From assembly GCF_900566085.1 (NCBI RefSeq), contig NZ_UPHT01000123.1, positions 1-45,632 of the forward strand: a stretch of 45,632 bases of DNA, written 5' to 3'. Below, piece after piece: positions 1 to 8,749 of the stretch. The notes beneath the pieces are model-generated. The model searched no databases. It saw only the letters and a program-made list of their open reading frames with translations, and was not told the DNA's origin. Position numbers and translations under genes: made by a program. Positions within the stretch are counted from its first letter, which is position 1; every line of letters starts with the position of its first letter. This stretch comes from Mycobacterium attenuatum. GTDB lineage: Bacteria > Actinomycetota > Actinomycetes > Mycobacteriales > Mycobacteriaceae.

Positions 1-503
1 GCCCCACCCAGTCCACCGTTTCCGATCAGTCCCGCCGCTCCACCACGACCACCAGCCACCCCCGCGGTGACACCGGCACCACCATTGCCGCCATTGCCAT
101 AAAGCAGCCCGCCGGGACCGCCGGGCTGACCGGGCGCGCCGTTCGCACCGTTGCCGATCAGTGGACGACCCAACAACGCTTGAGCCGGCGCATTGATCGC
201 ACCAAGCAACGTCTGCTCAACATTGGCCGCTTCGGCGGCCGCGTACGAACTGCCCGCAGCGGCCAGAGTCTGCACAAACTGAGCGTGAAACTTCGCCGCC
301 TGCGCGCTCAACGCCTGATAAGCCTGCCCATGTGCACCAAACAGCGTCGCGATCGCCACCGACACCTCATCGGCACCAGCCGCCAACACAGCCGTCGTCG
401 CAGCCCCCGCAGCCGCATCTGCCTCGACAATCACCGACCCGATACCCGCCAAATCAGCCCCTGCCATCGCAAACATCTCAGGTACTGCCATCACGAACGA
501 CAC
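1..503 (-). CDS. PE_PGRS family protein, 5' part (3' end outside window)
   Basis: Reading leftwards from a GTG at 503 the protein begins VSFVMAVPEMFAMAGADLAG, a typical PE N-terminus, and continues as a helical PE domain of about 100 residues with the family motif FHAQFVQTLAAAG. A linker with GRPLIGNGANG follows, then Gly-Gly-Ala/Asn repeats (PGRS) that run to the window edge. The GTG is chosen over the ATG at 491 because AGGAG lies about 6 bases upstream and the SFV start is family-typical. PE_PGRS proteins are exported through type VII secretion (ESX-5) and sit in or on the cell envelope; the role of this one cannot be read from sequence. No PPE partner is beside it. It points the same way as the thioredoxin-like gene at 1010-1924. 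PE family membership is certain; the individual orthologue is not. Confidence 0.93.
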   Translation of the reverse strand, partial: MSFVMAVPEMFAMAGADLAGIGSVIVEADAAAGAATTAVLAAGADEVSVAIATLFGAHGQAYQALSAQAAKFHAQFVQTLAAAGSSYAAAEAANVEQTLLGAINAPAQALLGRPLIGNGANGAPGQPGGPGGLLYGNGGNGGAGVTAGVAGGRGGAAGLIGNGGLGG

Positions 504-1009
504 GGTGATCTCCTTCCAGGTCTGCAAACTCCAGGACGGTCGCGGAAAATACTTGAGTATGCCAGCGCAGAGTCGCAAACCACACCGTTCCGCAAGAAAG
601 CCCCCTTTGGAACAACATCACCCCGCAGCCAAGACCAGATTGGCCAGCTCGGCGAATACTGAACTTCAGTGATTTGATGGTCTCGGTGATCGGGCAACGC
701 ACCGACCGAGCCATGGTCAAGACGCTTGGACACCACCACTCGCTGGGCAGGCGTCGCCGCTCGCGCACCATTTGTCGAGCAGTTCTGCGGCCACTGCCCT
801 GCTGTCGCTGCGGTCGACCGGTCAGCGTGGCGTCAACGTCGACACGCACCCGCCCGCTCCTGGAGGGTTCGACAGCTCACGCGGTCGCATCGACGCGGTG
901 GTCGTCGTCGACACCACGGCCTCGACGACCTCACCAGCAAAGTGCTTGCCTTCCACGCTGACAGGACCTCAGAAAAATTAGGCCTGTCCGACCCACCACT
1001 CAGTACCGC
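504..1009. other. Intergenic region, no supported gene
   Basis: About 500 bases between the PE_PGRS start and the stop of the thioredoxin/TPR gene. Short open frames on both strands overlap one another, show no recognisable domain and have no convincing ribosome binding site. The only clear signal is the AGGAG motif just right of the PE_PGRS start. The PE_PGRS promoter should lie here, but no clean -35/-10 pair was identified. Confidence 0.6.
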
Positions 1010-1924
1010 TCAGTAAAGGGCGTTGGCAAGATTGCGCCGACCGGAGATGACTTCGGGGTCGGCAGGGTCGAACAGCTCGAACAGCTCGATCAGCCGAGTG
1101 CGCACCCTGGTGCGCTCATCACCAGCTGTGCTGCGCACCAAGGCAACCAGACGACCGAACGCGCCGGTGACATCCTGGTTGAGGATTTGCACGTCGGCGG
1201 CCGCGAACGCAGCTTCGATGTCATCGGGCGCGGCGTCGGCGATCAGGACCGCATCCGGCCGCTGTGCGGTTGCGCGAGTGAGGAAGTCGATCTGCCGGAT
1301 CGCCGCCTTCGCTTCAACATTGCCCGGCTCGGCGTCCAGAATCGCTTGATAAGACTTCTTGGCCGCCTCGAAGTCACCGGCCTCGAGTTCCGCCCGGGCC
1401 TGCGCCACGGCCGGGTCGACCTCAGTGAACTCTCCCGAACCCGTTGCGCCCCTGAGCTTTCCCGCTGTCGCCGACAACAGCGAGTCTAGCCAGCGTCGTA
1501 GCTGATCGGCGGGCTGGGGGCCCTGGAAGCTCGAGATCGGTTGCGCCGCAGCCAGTGCCACCACGGTCGGGACCGCCTGGACACCGAATATCTGAGCCAC
1601 TCTGGGAGCAACGTCGACGTTGACCGTCGCCAGCTGCCAGGTGCCCTGATCAGCTGCGGCCAGGCCAGACAACGTGTCGAGCAGGTCAACGCACACGTCG
1701 CTGCGCGGTGACCACAGCAGCACCACGACGGGCACCTCATCGGAGCGGGCGATCACTTCGTCCTCGAAATTGGCTTCGGTGATCTCGACCGCGCCCGGCT
1801 GACCCGAAGGTGTCCGGCCGGCGGCCCCGGCTGTTGCAGCGTTTTGTTGAGCTCGTTGTTTGAGACCGGAAAGGTCGACCGCACCGGCCATGGCAGGCCC
1901 GATCGGAGGTCGGGGACGTGTCAC
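1010..1924 (-). CDS. YbbN/CnoX-like thioredoxin-fold plus TPR protein (Rv1324-like)
   Basis: A 304-residue protein with a thioredoxin fold at about residues 45-155 and a TPR-type helical C-terminal half. The sheet and loop around VVVLLWSPRSDVC align with thioredoxin, but the CxxC site is S75-D-V-C78, so only the second Cys remains. This SxxC arrangement is also known from E. coli YbbN (CnoX), a holdase and redox co-chaperone. The cis-Pro loop (GVQAVPTVVAL) is intact. The GTG at 1924 gives the length I recall for the M. tuberculosis orthologue; an in-frame ATG at 1963 and another at 1891 are alternatives, and none has a strong ribosome binding site. No signal peptide is visible, so a cytoplasmic chaperone-like role is inferred. 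It lies 176 bases downstream of fadA4 on the same strand. Confidence 0.85.
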   Translation of the reverse strand: MTRPRPPIGPAMAGAVDLSGLKQRAQQNAATAGAAGRTPSGQPGAVEITEANFEDEVIARSDEVPVVVLLWSPRSDVCVDLLDTLSGLAAADQGTWQLATVNVDVAPRVAQIFGVQAVPTVVALAAAQPISSFQGPQPADQLRRWLDSLLSATAGKLRGATGSGEFTEVDPAVAQARAELEAGDFEAAKKSYQAILDAEPGNVEAKAAIRQIDFLTRATAQRPDAVLIADAAPDDIEAAFAAADVQILNQDVTGAFGRLVALVRSTAGDERTRVRTRLIELFELFDPADPEVISGRRNLANALY

Positions 1925-2100
1925 GTCATCAAGTCTGTCACGCGGGGGTCGCGCACTCTTCAACCGGTGGCGCCGACCGTCATACGACGGCGGAAATCAT
2001 CGCCGAAAAATGGCCTGAGCGGTCGCGGCCGCCATATATGACGAAGATCACATCAGTATCCGACAAACGAATCCCAGCAACGTCGCCATGCCTGCCGACA

Positions 2101-3294
2101 CTAGCCGGCCCGCAAGATCAGCGCGTCGCCCTGGCCACCCGCACCACATAGGGCAGCAACGCCATAACCGGAGCCGCGGCGGGCCAGTTCGAGTGCCACG
2201 TGCAGCGTGATGCGCGCGCCCGACATCCCGATGGGATGACCGACGGCGATCGCGCCACCGTTGACATTGACGATCTCGGGATCAACCCCCAGCTCTCTCG
2301 TCGAAGCCAGCGCGACCGCGGCGAATGCCTCGTTGATCTCGACGACATCGAGCTGGCCGACCGAGATGCCCTCACGCGTGAGCGCCTTCTTGATCGCGTT
2401 GGCCGGTTGCGACTGCAACGTCGAATCCGGGCCGGCCACGACTCCATGCGCGCCGATCTCGACCAGCCACGAAACTCCCAGCTCTCGGGCCTTTTCTTTG
2501 CTCATCACCACGACGGCGCAGGCGCCGTCGGAGATCTGTGAGGCCGAGCCGGCGGTGATGGTGCCGTCTTTCCGAAAAGCCGGCTTGAGACCGCCCAACG
2601 AATCGGCGGTTGTGTTGGCGCGGATCCCTTCATCGTCGCTGAACTGCAGTGGATCACCTTTGCGCTGAGGAATACTCACCGGCACCACTTCGTCGGCGAA
2701 CACCCCGTCCTTCCAGGCAGCGGCCGCTTTCTGGTGTGACTGCGCCGCGTACTCGTCCTGCTCAGCGCGGGTGAACTGGTCGATGTCGTTGCGTTGCTCG
2801 GTAAGCGCGCCCATGGGCTGATCGGTGAACACGTCGTGCAGACCGTCGTAAGCCATGTGGTCGACAACCGTGACGTCGCCGTACTTGTAGCCGGCCCGGC
2901 TGTCCATCAGCAGATGCGGGGCCTTCGTCATCGACTCCTGACCCCCGGCCACCACCACGTCGAATTCTCCAGCACGAATCAGCTGGTCAGCAAGCGCAAT
3001 GGCGTCGATGCCGGACAGACACATCTTGTTGATGGTCAGCGCCGGCACATCCCAGCCGATGCCCGCCGCGACCGCCGCCTGCCGTGCGGGCATCTGTCCG
3101 GCGCCCGCTGTGAGAACCTGGCCCATGATCACGTACTCGACCAGCGATGCCGGGTTTTCCACACCCGGGAATGCTTTTTCCAGGGCAGCCCTGATGGCGA
3201 TGGCGCCCAGGTCACTGGCGCTGAAGTCCTTCAGCGAACCCATCAACTTACCGATGGGCGTCCGGGCTCCAGCAACGATCACCGACGTCGTCAT
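2101..3294 (-). CDS. fadA4: Acetyl-CoA acetyltransferase (thiolase) FadA4
   Basis: A 397-residue thiolase with all catalytic elements: nucleophile Cys92 in NKMCLSG, the NEAFA motif, His353 in GGAIAVGHPIG and Cys383 in CGAGGQGDA. The full-length two-domain thiolase fold is present. It condenses two acetyl-CoA to acetoacetyl-CoA or cleaves acetoacetyl-CoA in short-chain fatty acid metabolism, in the cytoplasm. The start ATG is preceded by a strong AGGAGG with a 5-base spacer. The gene is divergent from the methylmalonyl-CoA epimerase gene, with 82 bases between the starts, so both promoters must lie there; the pairing fits propionyl- and acetyl-CoA metabolism. Family assignment is very secure; preference for synthesis or degradation is not visible. 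Confidence 0.95.
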   Translation of the reverse strand: MTTSVIVAGARTPIGKLMGSLKDFSASDLGAIAIRAALEKAFPGVENPASLVEYVIMGQVLTAGAGQMPARQAAVAAGIGWDVPALTINKMCLSGIDAIALADQLIRAGEFDVVVAGGQESMTKAPHLLMDSRAGYKYGDVTVVDHMAYDGLHDVFTDQPMGALTEQRNDIDQFTRAEQDEYAAQSHQKAAAAWKDGVFADEVVPVSIPQRKGDPLQFSDDEGIRANTTADSLGGLKPAFRKDGTITAGSASQISDGACAVVVMSKEKARELGVSWLVEIGAHGVVAGPDSTLQSQPANAIKKALTREGISVGQLDVVEINEAFAAVALASTRELGVDPEIVNVNGGAIAVGHPIGMSGARITLHVALELARRGSGYGVAALCGAGGQGDALILRAG

Positions 3295-3376
3295 GACTAC
3301 CTCCTAAGAGCGTGGGAACGGCCGATCCAGTCAACCCGGAGAAGCAGATTCTTCCCCATGAGGTTACCGTTGTGTT

Positions 3377-3832
3377 ATGACCACCGATCAAGTTGACGCC
3401 CGTCAGGTTGTGGCCACCTCCTTGGTGACCGGGCTGGATCACGTCGGCATCGCCGTTGCCGATCTAGACGCGGCCATCGAGTGGTACCACGAACACCTCG
3501 GCATGATCCTGGTGCACGAGGAGCTCAACGATGACCAGGGAATCCGTGAAGCCATGCTTGCGGTACCGGGCTCCACGGCCCAGATTCAATTGATGGCCCC
3601 GATGAATGAATCGTCGGCGATCGCAAAGTTTCTGCAGAAGCGTGGACCGGGCATCCAGCAGTTCGCCTGCCGGGTCGCCGATCTTGACGCCCTCAGCCGC
3701 CGGCTACGCTCGCAAGGCGTCCGCTTGGTATACGAGGCTCCCCGGCGTGGCACGGCGAATTCCCGAATCAACTTCATCCACCCGAAGGACGCCGGCGGCG
3801 TGCTGATCGAACTGGTCGAGCCTGCTCGCTGA
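3377..3832 (+). CDS. Methylmalonyl-CoA epimerase
   Basis: A 151-residue vicinal-oxygen-chelate (glyoxalase-fold) protein with two beta-alpha-beta-beta-beta modules. His22 (GLDHVGIAV), a Gln near residue 69-71 and Glu145 (LIELVEP) match expected metal ligands. The position where many epimerases have a His pair reads GIQQFAC (Gln94-Gln95), so one metal ligand may be replaced. The enzyme interconverts (S)- and (R)-methylmalonyl-CoA, linking propionyl-CoA carboxylase to the B12-dependent mutase. A cobalamin adenosyltransferase occurs elsewhere in the window (17531-18127). The first Met at 3377 adds about 15 residues before the fold; later starts are possible. It is convergent with the zinc-ribbon gene, 10 bases away. 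Confidence 0.9.
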   Translation: MTTDQVDARQVVATSLVTGLDHVGIAVADLDAAIEWYHEHLGMILVHEELNDDQGIREAMLAVPGSTAQIQLMAPMNESSAIAKFLQKRGPGIQQFACRVADLDALSRRLRSQGVRLVYEAPRRGTANSRINFIHPKDAGGVLIELVEPAR

Positions 3833-3842
3833 GCGCCGAGAG

Positions 3843-4136
3843 CTAAGACCACTTACGGGTCGGTCCTCGAGTCGAACGGTTAGCCCAACATGGGGTGTGC
3901 CAGTGCCGGCGGTCCTCGACAGCTTTCGGGTTTTCGGCGGGCCATACCACTACATGCGAAGTTCCCGAACGGATTTCGTGATCGCACCCGGGACACCGGT
4001 AGATTTTGAGGGCACGCGCAGCCGCGATTGCACGGACTTCGTAGTCGTAGCCATCTGGCCCGGTCTCGATCCGGCGCTGGATCGGCGACGGCACGACTGG
4101 CTGCTGCCGTATCGGACGACTACGACGGCGAGCCAT
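3843..4136 (-). CDS. Small zinc-ribbon-like protein of unknown function (Rv1322-like)
   Basis: A 97-residue basic protein. Cys48 and Cys51 (CPGC) together with His61, His78, His80 and Cys83 (HWHTPC) form a likely zinc site; residues 1-25 are Arg/Pro rich and probably disordered. It starts 2 bases after the nucS stop on the same strand, so the two are almost certainly co-transcribed and translationally coupled. No function is known to me. The linkage to nucS makes a role near DNA repair or nucleic-acid binding a reasonable guess, but that is inference from position and composition only. Confidence 0.82.
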   Translation of the reverse strand: MARRRSRPIRQQPVVPSPIQRRIETGPDGYDYEVRAIAAARALKIYRCPGCDHEIRSGTSHVVVWPAENPKAVEDRRHWHTPCWANRSTRGPTRKWS

Positions 4137-4138
4137 CG

Positions 4139-4819
4139 TCAGAACAGCCGGTACTCATCATTGTCCATACCGCGCATCTTGTCGTAATCCAGTGTGAGGC
4201 AACGGATGCCGCGGTCGGTAGCCAAGGTGCGGGCCTGTGGCTTGATCTGTTGAGCGGCGAACACACCCTTGACCGGCGCGAGAACGCTGTCACGATTGAG
4301 CAATTCGAGATATCGGGTGAGCTGCTCCACCCCGTCGATCTCGCCGCGCCGCTTGATCTCCACTGCCACGCAGCCGCCATGTTCGTCACGGCACAGCAGA
4401 TCGACCGGCCCGATCGCGGTCATATACTCGCGTCGGATCAGCGTATAGCCCTCACCCAGAAGTTGAACGTGCTCGGCGAGCAAGGCCTGCAAGTGGGCCT
4501 CGACGCCGTCCTTCACCAGTCCGGGGTCGATACCCAACTCGTGACTCGAGTCGTGTTCGATCTCTTCGACGGTGATGCGCAACTGTTCGCCGGACTTGTT
4601 CGTGACCACCCACACCGGTGATTCCGCACCCGGTTCCTCGGTCAGCCAGCAGGGGGGACTCATCCAGTTCAGCGGCTTGTAAGCGCGGTCGTCGGCGTGC
4701 ACGCTGACCGATCCGTCAGCCTTGAACAACAACAACCTGCGCGCCGAGGGCAGATGCGCGGTCAGCCGGCCGATGTAGTCGACCGTGCATTGAGCGATGA
4801 CTAGCCGCACCCGATTCAC
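4139..4819 (-). CDS. nucS: Endonuclease NucS (EndoMS), non-canonical mismatch repair
   Basis: A 226-residue protein with an N-terminal DNA-binding/dimerisation domain (about 1-115) and a RecB-like nuclease domain (about 125-226). Active-site residues are visible as Asp140 (GPVDLLC), Glu154 and Lys156 (VAVEIKRR). The C-terminus ends DEYRLF, resembling the short tail by which NucS binds the beta clamp. NucS cleaves both strands at G-T, G-G and T-T mismatches and replaces MutS/MutL in mycobacteria, keeping mutation rates low. The length equals that of the M. tuberculosis protein. It is the first gene of a pair with the small zinc-ribbon protein. Confidence 0.95.
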   Translation of the reverse strand: MNRVRLVIAQCTVDYIGRLTAHLPSARRLLLFKADGSVSVHADDRAYKPLNWMSPPCWLTEEPGAESPVWVVTNKSGEQLRITVEEIEHDSSHELGIDPGLVKDGVEAHLQALLAEHVQLLGEGYTLIRREYMTAIGPVDLLCRDEHGGCVAVEIKRRGEIDGVEQLTRYLELLNRDSVLAPVKGVFAAQQIKPQARTLATDRGIRCLTLDYDKMRGMDNDEYRLF

Positions 4820-5148
4820 CTTAGCCTCGGATAGCTTCGCCCTAGCGCACCGGTAGGCATGGCTGCCGTCGAGTCACGGATTGGCCTGTGTGGATGCTGT
4901 TTTCGAGATGCGATGCGCATAGCTGGCCGGTATCGGCAGATCGGACGCGTCGGGGCCACGGCTCTTTCCTGGTCGTTTAGCTCGACAGGTCGGACGGGCT
5001 ATCGACGGTGGCGACGCCAAAACGATGCCGCGCCTTAAGACAAACCGATCGTGCGCTACGGATCCAGCACCGATCAATGCCTGATACGGATACAGTTCCG
5101 CCAAAAAATACGGTTAGAGCAGGTCCGACAATTTAGGCTGAAGCCACA
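4820..5148. other. Divergent intergenic region between nucS and adenylate cyclase
   Basis: About 330 bases between the divergent starts of nucS (minus) and the first cyclase (plus); both promoters are expected here. A 76-codon minus-strand open frame at 4874-5104 has no recognisable domain and no good ribosome binding site, so it is not called. No clear operator or repeat was seen. Confidence 0.55.
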
Positions 5149-6819
5149 ATGCCGTCCCTGAAGACCGTGGCGCAGCGCTTGGATCGGGTGATTGAGAAAG
5201 TGACCCGCCAGTACAGCTGGTCGTCGGAAACCCCCGCTTACGGATCACGGCTGCTCGGCGGGGCATCGGAACGCCTGGAACACCGACGGATACGTATCCA
5301 GGTGATGATGACCGTCGCCATTCTGGTCGCGCAGTTGGTCGGGATGATCATCGCCACTCTGCTACTCACTATTGCCTTCCCGAAACCGAGCGTGATCTTC
5401 GACGCGCCGCATTGGCTGTCCTTCGGGCTGGTGCCCGCTTACAACCTGCTCGCTGTGGTACTGGGCGCATCGTGGCTTACCCGGCAAACGACTCGGGCAC
5501 TGCGATGGGCGATCGAAGCACGCACACCAACCCGGGCCGAAGCGCGCGATGCATTCCGCATCCCGGCGCGCGTGGCGTTGGTCGTTCTTTTCGTGTGGGG
5601 ATTCGGGATGGCATTGTGGAGCACCCTCTACGGTTTAGCCAACCCGCTGTTTGTCCCACGGTTCTTGTTTTCGATGAGCGTTGTCGGCGTTCTTGTGGCC
5701 ACCAGCTCTTATTTGCTATCTGAATTCGCGCTGCGCCCCGTGGCCGCCCGGGCACTTGAAGTAGGACCAACGCCGCGATCCCTAGTGCCGGGCATCATGG
5801 GCCGGACCATGGTGGTATGGCTGCTGTGTTCGGGGCTGCCCAACACCGGAATCGCCGTCACCGCATTATTCGAGAATTCGTTTTCGGATCTCGAGAACGA
5901 CCAATACATAATCTCAGTACTGATCTTGTGGGTGCCGGTTTTGGTCTTCGGTTTCGTCCTGATGTGGATGCTTGCCTGGATGACGGCAACCCCGGTGGAC
6001 GTCGTGCGCGCGGCGCTCAAGCGCGTCGAGCAGGGCGACCTTACCGACGATTTGGTGGTGTTCGACGGCAGCGAACTCGGTGAGCTACAGCGCGGATTCA
6101 ACTCGATGGTCCACGGGCTGCGTGAGCGCGAGCGGGTCCGTGACCTTTTTGGCCGGCACGTCGGTCGAGAAGTCGCCCTTGCCGCCGAACGCCAGCCGCC
6201 GCAATTGGGTGGCGAAGAACGCCATGTCGCCGTCGTCTTCATCGATATCGTCGGCTCCACAATGTTGGTGAGCACCCAGCCTCCGGCCGACGTCGTGCAG
6301 TTGCTCAACCGGTTTTTCGCAGTGGTCATCAAGGAGGTTGACCGACATCACGGGCTGGTCAACAAGTTTCAGGGCGACGCGTCGCTGGCCATTTTCGGCG
6401 CTCCCAATCACCTTGAACAACCCGAAGATCAGGCCCTGGCCGCCGCACGTGCAATTGCCGAACGACTGGCCCATGAAGTGCCCGAGTGTCCGGCTGGCAT
6501 TGGGGTGGCATCGGGGCAGGTGGTCGCCGGTAACGTCGGCGCCAACGAGCGGTTCGAATACACCGTGATCGGTCCGCCGGTCAACGAAGCGGCCCGCCTT
6601 TGCGAATTGGCCAAGTCACATCCGGGTCGATTGTTGGCCACCGCCGACACATTGCGTGGCGCAACCGAACGCGAAAGTCCCCTTTGGCATCTGGGCGAGG
6701 TCGTGACACTTCGCGGGCTCGGCCAGCCCACCCGGCTGGCATCACCGACGCAGACCGGTGATAACGCTCATCCACAGAATGCATCCAGCGCCGGCGCAAC
6801 CATGACCGCCAACGGCTAA
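5149..6819 (+). CDS. Membrane adenylate cyclase, 6 TM + HAMP + class III catalytic domain (Rv1320c-like)
   Basis: A 556-residue protein. Six hydrophobic segments lie at about 50-77, 88-110, 141-163, 168-193, 218-241 and 254-281. A HAMP linker follows (about 278-330) and then a class III cyclase domain (about 358-530). Metal ligands Asp366 (FIDIVGST) and Asp410, the purine-contacting Lys406 (NKFQGD), and the transition-state residues Asn479 and Arg483 (VNEAARL) are all present, so it should be active as a homodimer making cAMP. The residue after YTVIG, often Asp in this class, is Pro476. The HAMP domain suggests control by a signal sensed in the membrane domain. A paralogue follows 213 bases downstream. 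Family call is secure; the signal is unknown. Confidence 0.92.
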   Translation: MPSLKTVAQRLDRVIEKVTRQYSWSSETPAYGSRLLGGASERLEHRRIRIQVMMTVAILVAQLVGMIIATLLLTIAFPKPSVIFDAPHWLSFGLVPAYNLLAVVLGASWLTRQTTRALRWAIEARTPTRAEARDAFRIPARVALVVLFVWGFGMALWSTLYGLANPLFVPRFLFSMSVVGVLVATSSYLLSEFALRPVAARALEVGPTPRSLVPGIMGRTMVVWLLCSGLPNTGIAVTALFENSFSDLENDQYIISVLILWVPVLVFGFVLMWMLAWMTATPVDVVRAALKRVEQGDLTDDLVVFDGSELGELQRGFNSMVHGLRERERVRDLFGRHVGREVALAAERQPPQLGGEERHVAVVFIDIVGSTMLVSTQPPADVVQLLNRFFAVVIKEVDRHHGLVNKFQGDASLAIFGAPNHLEQPEDQALAAARAIAERLAHEVPECPAGIGVASGQVVAGNVGANERFEYTVIGPPVNEAARLCELAKSHPGRLLATADTLRGATERESPLWHLGEVVTLRGLGQPTRLASPTQTGDNAHPQNASSAGATMTANG

Positions 6820-7032
6820 CGTGCGGCGCCAACGAGTAAGGCAACCGCCGATTTGTGGCTTCGAGATGGCTCACAACCGGAATATCAACGGCTGCAGCCA
6901 TTTCCGTCAACGCCGACGGTGCGACAAGCCCATCGACGCCGCGGGCCGCTACCACAGACGCGAGGCGAACCCGAAACCCACTCGGGCCAGCACGTCAACC
7001 ACGTGACGGTTCCAGACTAGACTGACTCCACA

Positions 7033-8658
7033 ATGGTGGCCGAAGAAAGTATGGCGCAACGGTTGGGCCGGGTACTTGAGGCGGTGACCCGCCAGAGCGG
7101 CCGGCTCTCTGAAACGCCCGCTTACGGTTCCTGGCTGCTGGGTCGGGTATCAGAAGACCAACGACGACGGCGGATACGCATCCAGGTCATCTTGACGGTG
7201 ATGGTGGTGGCGGCGAACCTGATCGGAATCGGGGTTTCCATCCTGTTGGTTACCGTCGCCATTCCCGAGCCGAGTGTCTTTTCCGATGCGCCGTTGTGGG
7301 TGTCGTTCGCCGTTGTACCGGCCTACATTGCGGTCGCCTTGGCGCTCGGAGCGTATTGGATCACGCGACGAACGGTGATCGCGCTGCGCTGGGCGATCGA
7401 GGAGCGCGCACCAACCCCGGGCGACGAGCGCAATACCTTCATCACGCCTTGGAGGGTCGCTATTGTCGACCTGATCCTCTGGGGAGTGGGCGCGGCGCTG
7501 CTGACAACGCTCTATGGCATGGCCAACACCATGTTCATCCCCCGCTTCCTCTTCGCGGTGACCTTTTGCGGGCTGCTGGTCGCCACGGGCAGCTACCTGC
7601 TCACCGAGTTCGCATTGCGTCCGGTAGCGGCTCAGGCGCTCGAGGCGGGACCGCCGCCCCGGCGACTGGCATCGGGGATCATGGGCCGAACCATGATGGT
7701 GTGGCTGTTGGGATCGGGTGTTCCCATCGTCGGTATCGCCCTGATTGCAATCTTCCAGATCGAGATGCGGAATCTCACGGCGACTCAGTTCGCGGTCGGT
7801 GTGCTCATCGTGTCGATGGCAACGTTGGTCTTCGGGTTTGTCCTGATGTGGATCTTGGCCTGGCTCACCGCGACACCGGTACGCGTCGTCCGAGCGGCAC
7901 TGCAGCGCGTGGAACGAGGGGATCTCCGAGGCGACCTGGTCGTGTTCGACGGAACGGAGCTCGGTGAGCTGCAACGTGGTTTCAACGCGATGGTCGACGG
8001 CCTGCGGGAACGCGAGCGGGTGCGCGACCTGTTCGGTCGCCATGTGGGACGCGAGGTGGCCCTCGCGGCCGAGCGGGAGCGGCCGAAGCTGGGCGGAGAA
8101 GAACGCCACGTCGCGGTGGTGTTCCTTGACATCGTCGGCTCGACGAAGTTGGTGACCAGCCAGCCTCCGGCCGAGGTGGTGCAGTTACTCAACCGCTTCT
8201 TCGCGATCGTGGTGGAAGAGGTCGATCGCCATTGCGGGCTGGTCAACAAGTTCGAGGGCGACGCCTCGCTGGCCATTTTTGGTGCCCCCAACCACCTCGA
8301 CCGACCCGAAGACCAGGCGTTGGCCTGCGCACGCACGCTGGCTCAGCGACTGGCCGAGGAAATACGGGAGTGTCCGGCGGGCATCGGGGTGGCTTCGGGG
8401 CAGGTGGTGGCCGGCAATGTCGGCTCCAAGGAGCGGTTCGAATACACCGTGATCGGCGAACCGGTAAACGAGGCGGCCCGACTGTGCGAACGAGCGAAAT
8501 CGCGCCCGGGCAAGTTACTGGCTTCAGCGCAGACAGTAGAGGCAGCGAGCGAAAGCGAGCGTGCCCATTGGACTTTGGGAAGGCACGTGAAGCTTCGTGG
8601 GCACAAGCAGCCCACCCGGTTGGCATCGCCGGTCGAGCCGGCCACACCGCGCAGGTAA
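7033..8658 (+). CDS. Membrane adenylate cyclase, tandem paralogue (Rv1318c-like)
   Basis: A 541-residue protein with the same plan as its neighbour: six membrane segments, HAMP (about 278-330) and a class III catalytic domain with Asp366, Lys406, Asp410, Asn479 and Arg483 at identical positions. The residue after YTVIG is Glu476 here and Pro in the neighbour. The proteins align without gaps over about 500 residues and differ mainly in membrane segments and C-terminal tail, so they arose by tandem duplication and may sense different signals. The start ATG follows CCACA as in the first copy, with no strong ribosome binding site. The Ada/AlkA gene starts about 90 bases downstream on the same strand. 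Confidence 0.92.
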   Translation: MVAEESMAQRLGRVLEAVTRQSGRLSETPAYGSWLLGRVSEDQRRRRIRIQVILTVMVVAANLIGIGVSILLVTVAIPEPSVFSDAPLWVSFAVVPAYIAVALALGAYWITRRTVIALRWAIEERAPTPGDERNTFITPWRVAIVDLILWGVGAALLTTLYGMANTMFIPRFLFAVTFCGLLVATGSYLLTEFALRPVAAQALEAGPPPRRLASGIMGRTMMVWLLGSGVPIVGIALIAIFQIEMRNLTATQFAVGVLIVSMATLVFGFVLMWILAWLTATPVRVVRAALQRVERGDLRGDLVVFDGTELGELQRGFNAMVDGLRERERVRDLFGRHVGREVALAAERERPKLGGEERHVAVVFLDIVGSTKLVTSQPPAEVVQLLNRFFAIVVEEVDRHCGLVNKFEGDASLAIFGAPNHLDRPEDQALACARTLAQRLAEEIRECPAGIGVASGQVVAGNVGSKERFEYTVIGEPVNEAARLCERAKSRPGKLLASAQTVEAASESERAHWTLGRHVKLRGHKQPTRLASPVEPATPRR

Positions 8659-8749
8659 CCTGCGGCCGCCCACCCCAAGGCACGGCACACATGTCCTTGA
8701 TGTCGCTTTCCCGCCAGCCATGTCGGAGGTCGGGTGTAATTGTCGAACT

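Noticed and set aside
478..849. 123-codon minus-strand frame upstream of PE_PGRS
   Set aside because: It overlaps the PE_PGRS start in another frame, shows no domain and no ribosome site.
4874..5104. 76-codon minus-strand frame between nucS and the first cyclase
   Set aside because: No domain or ribosome binding site; more likely the divergent promoter region.
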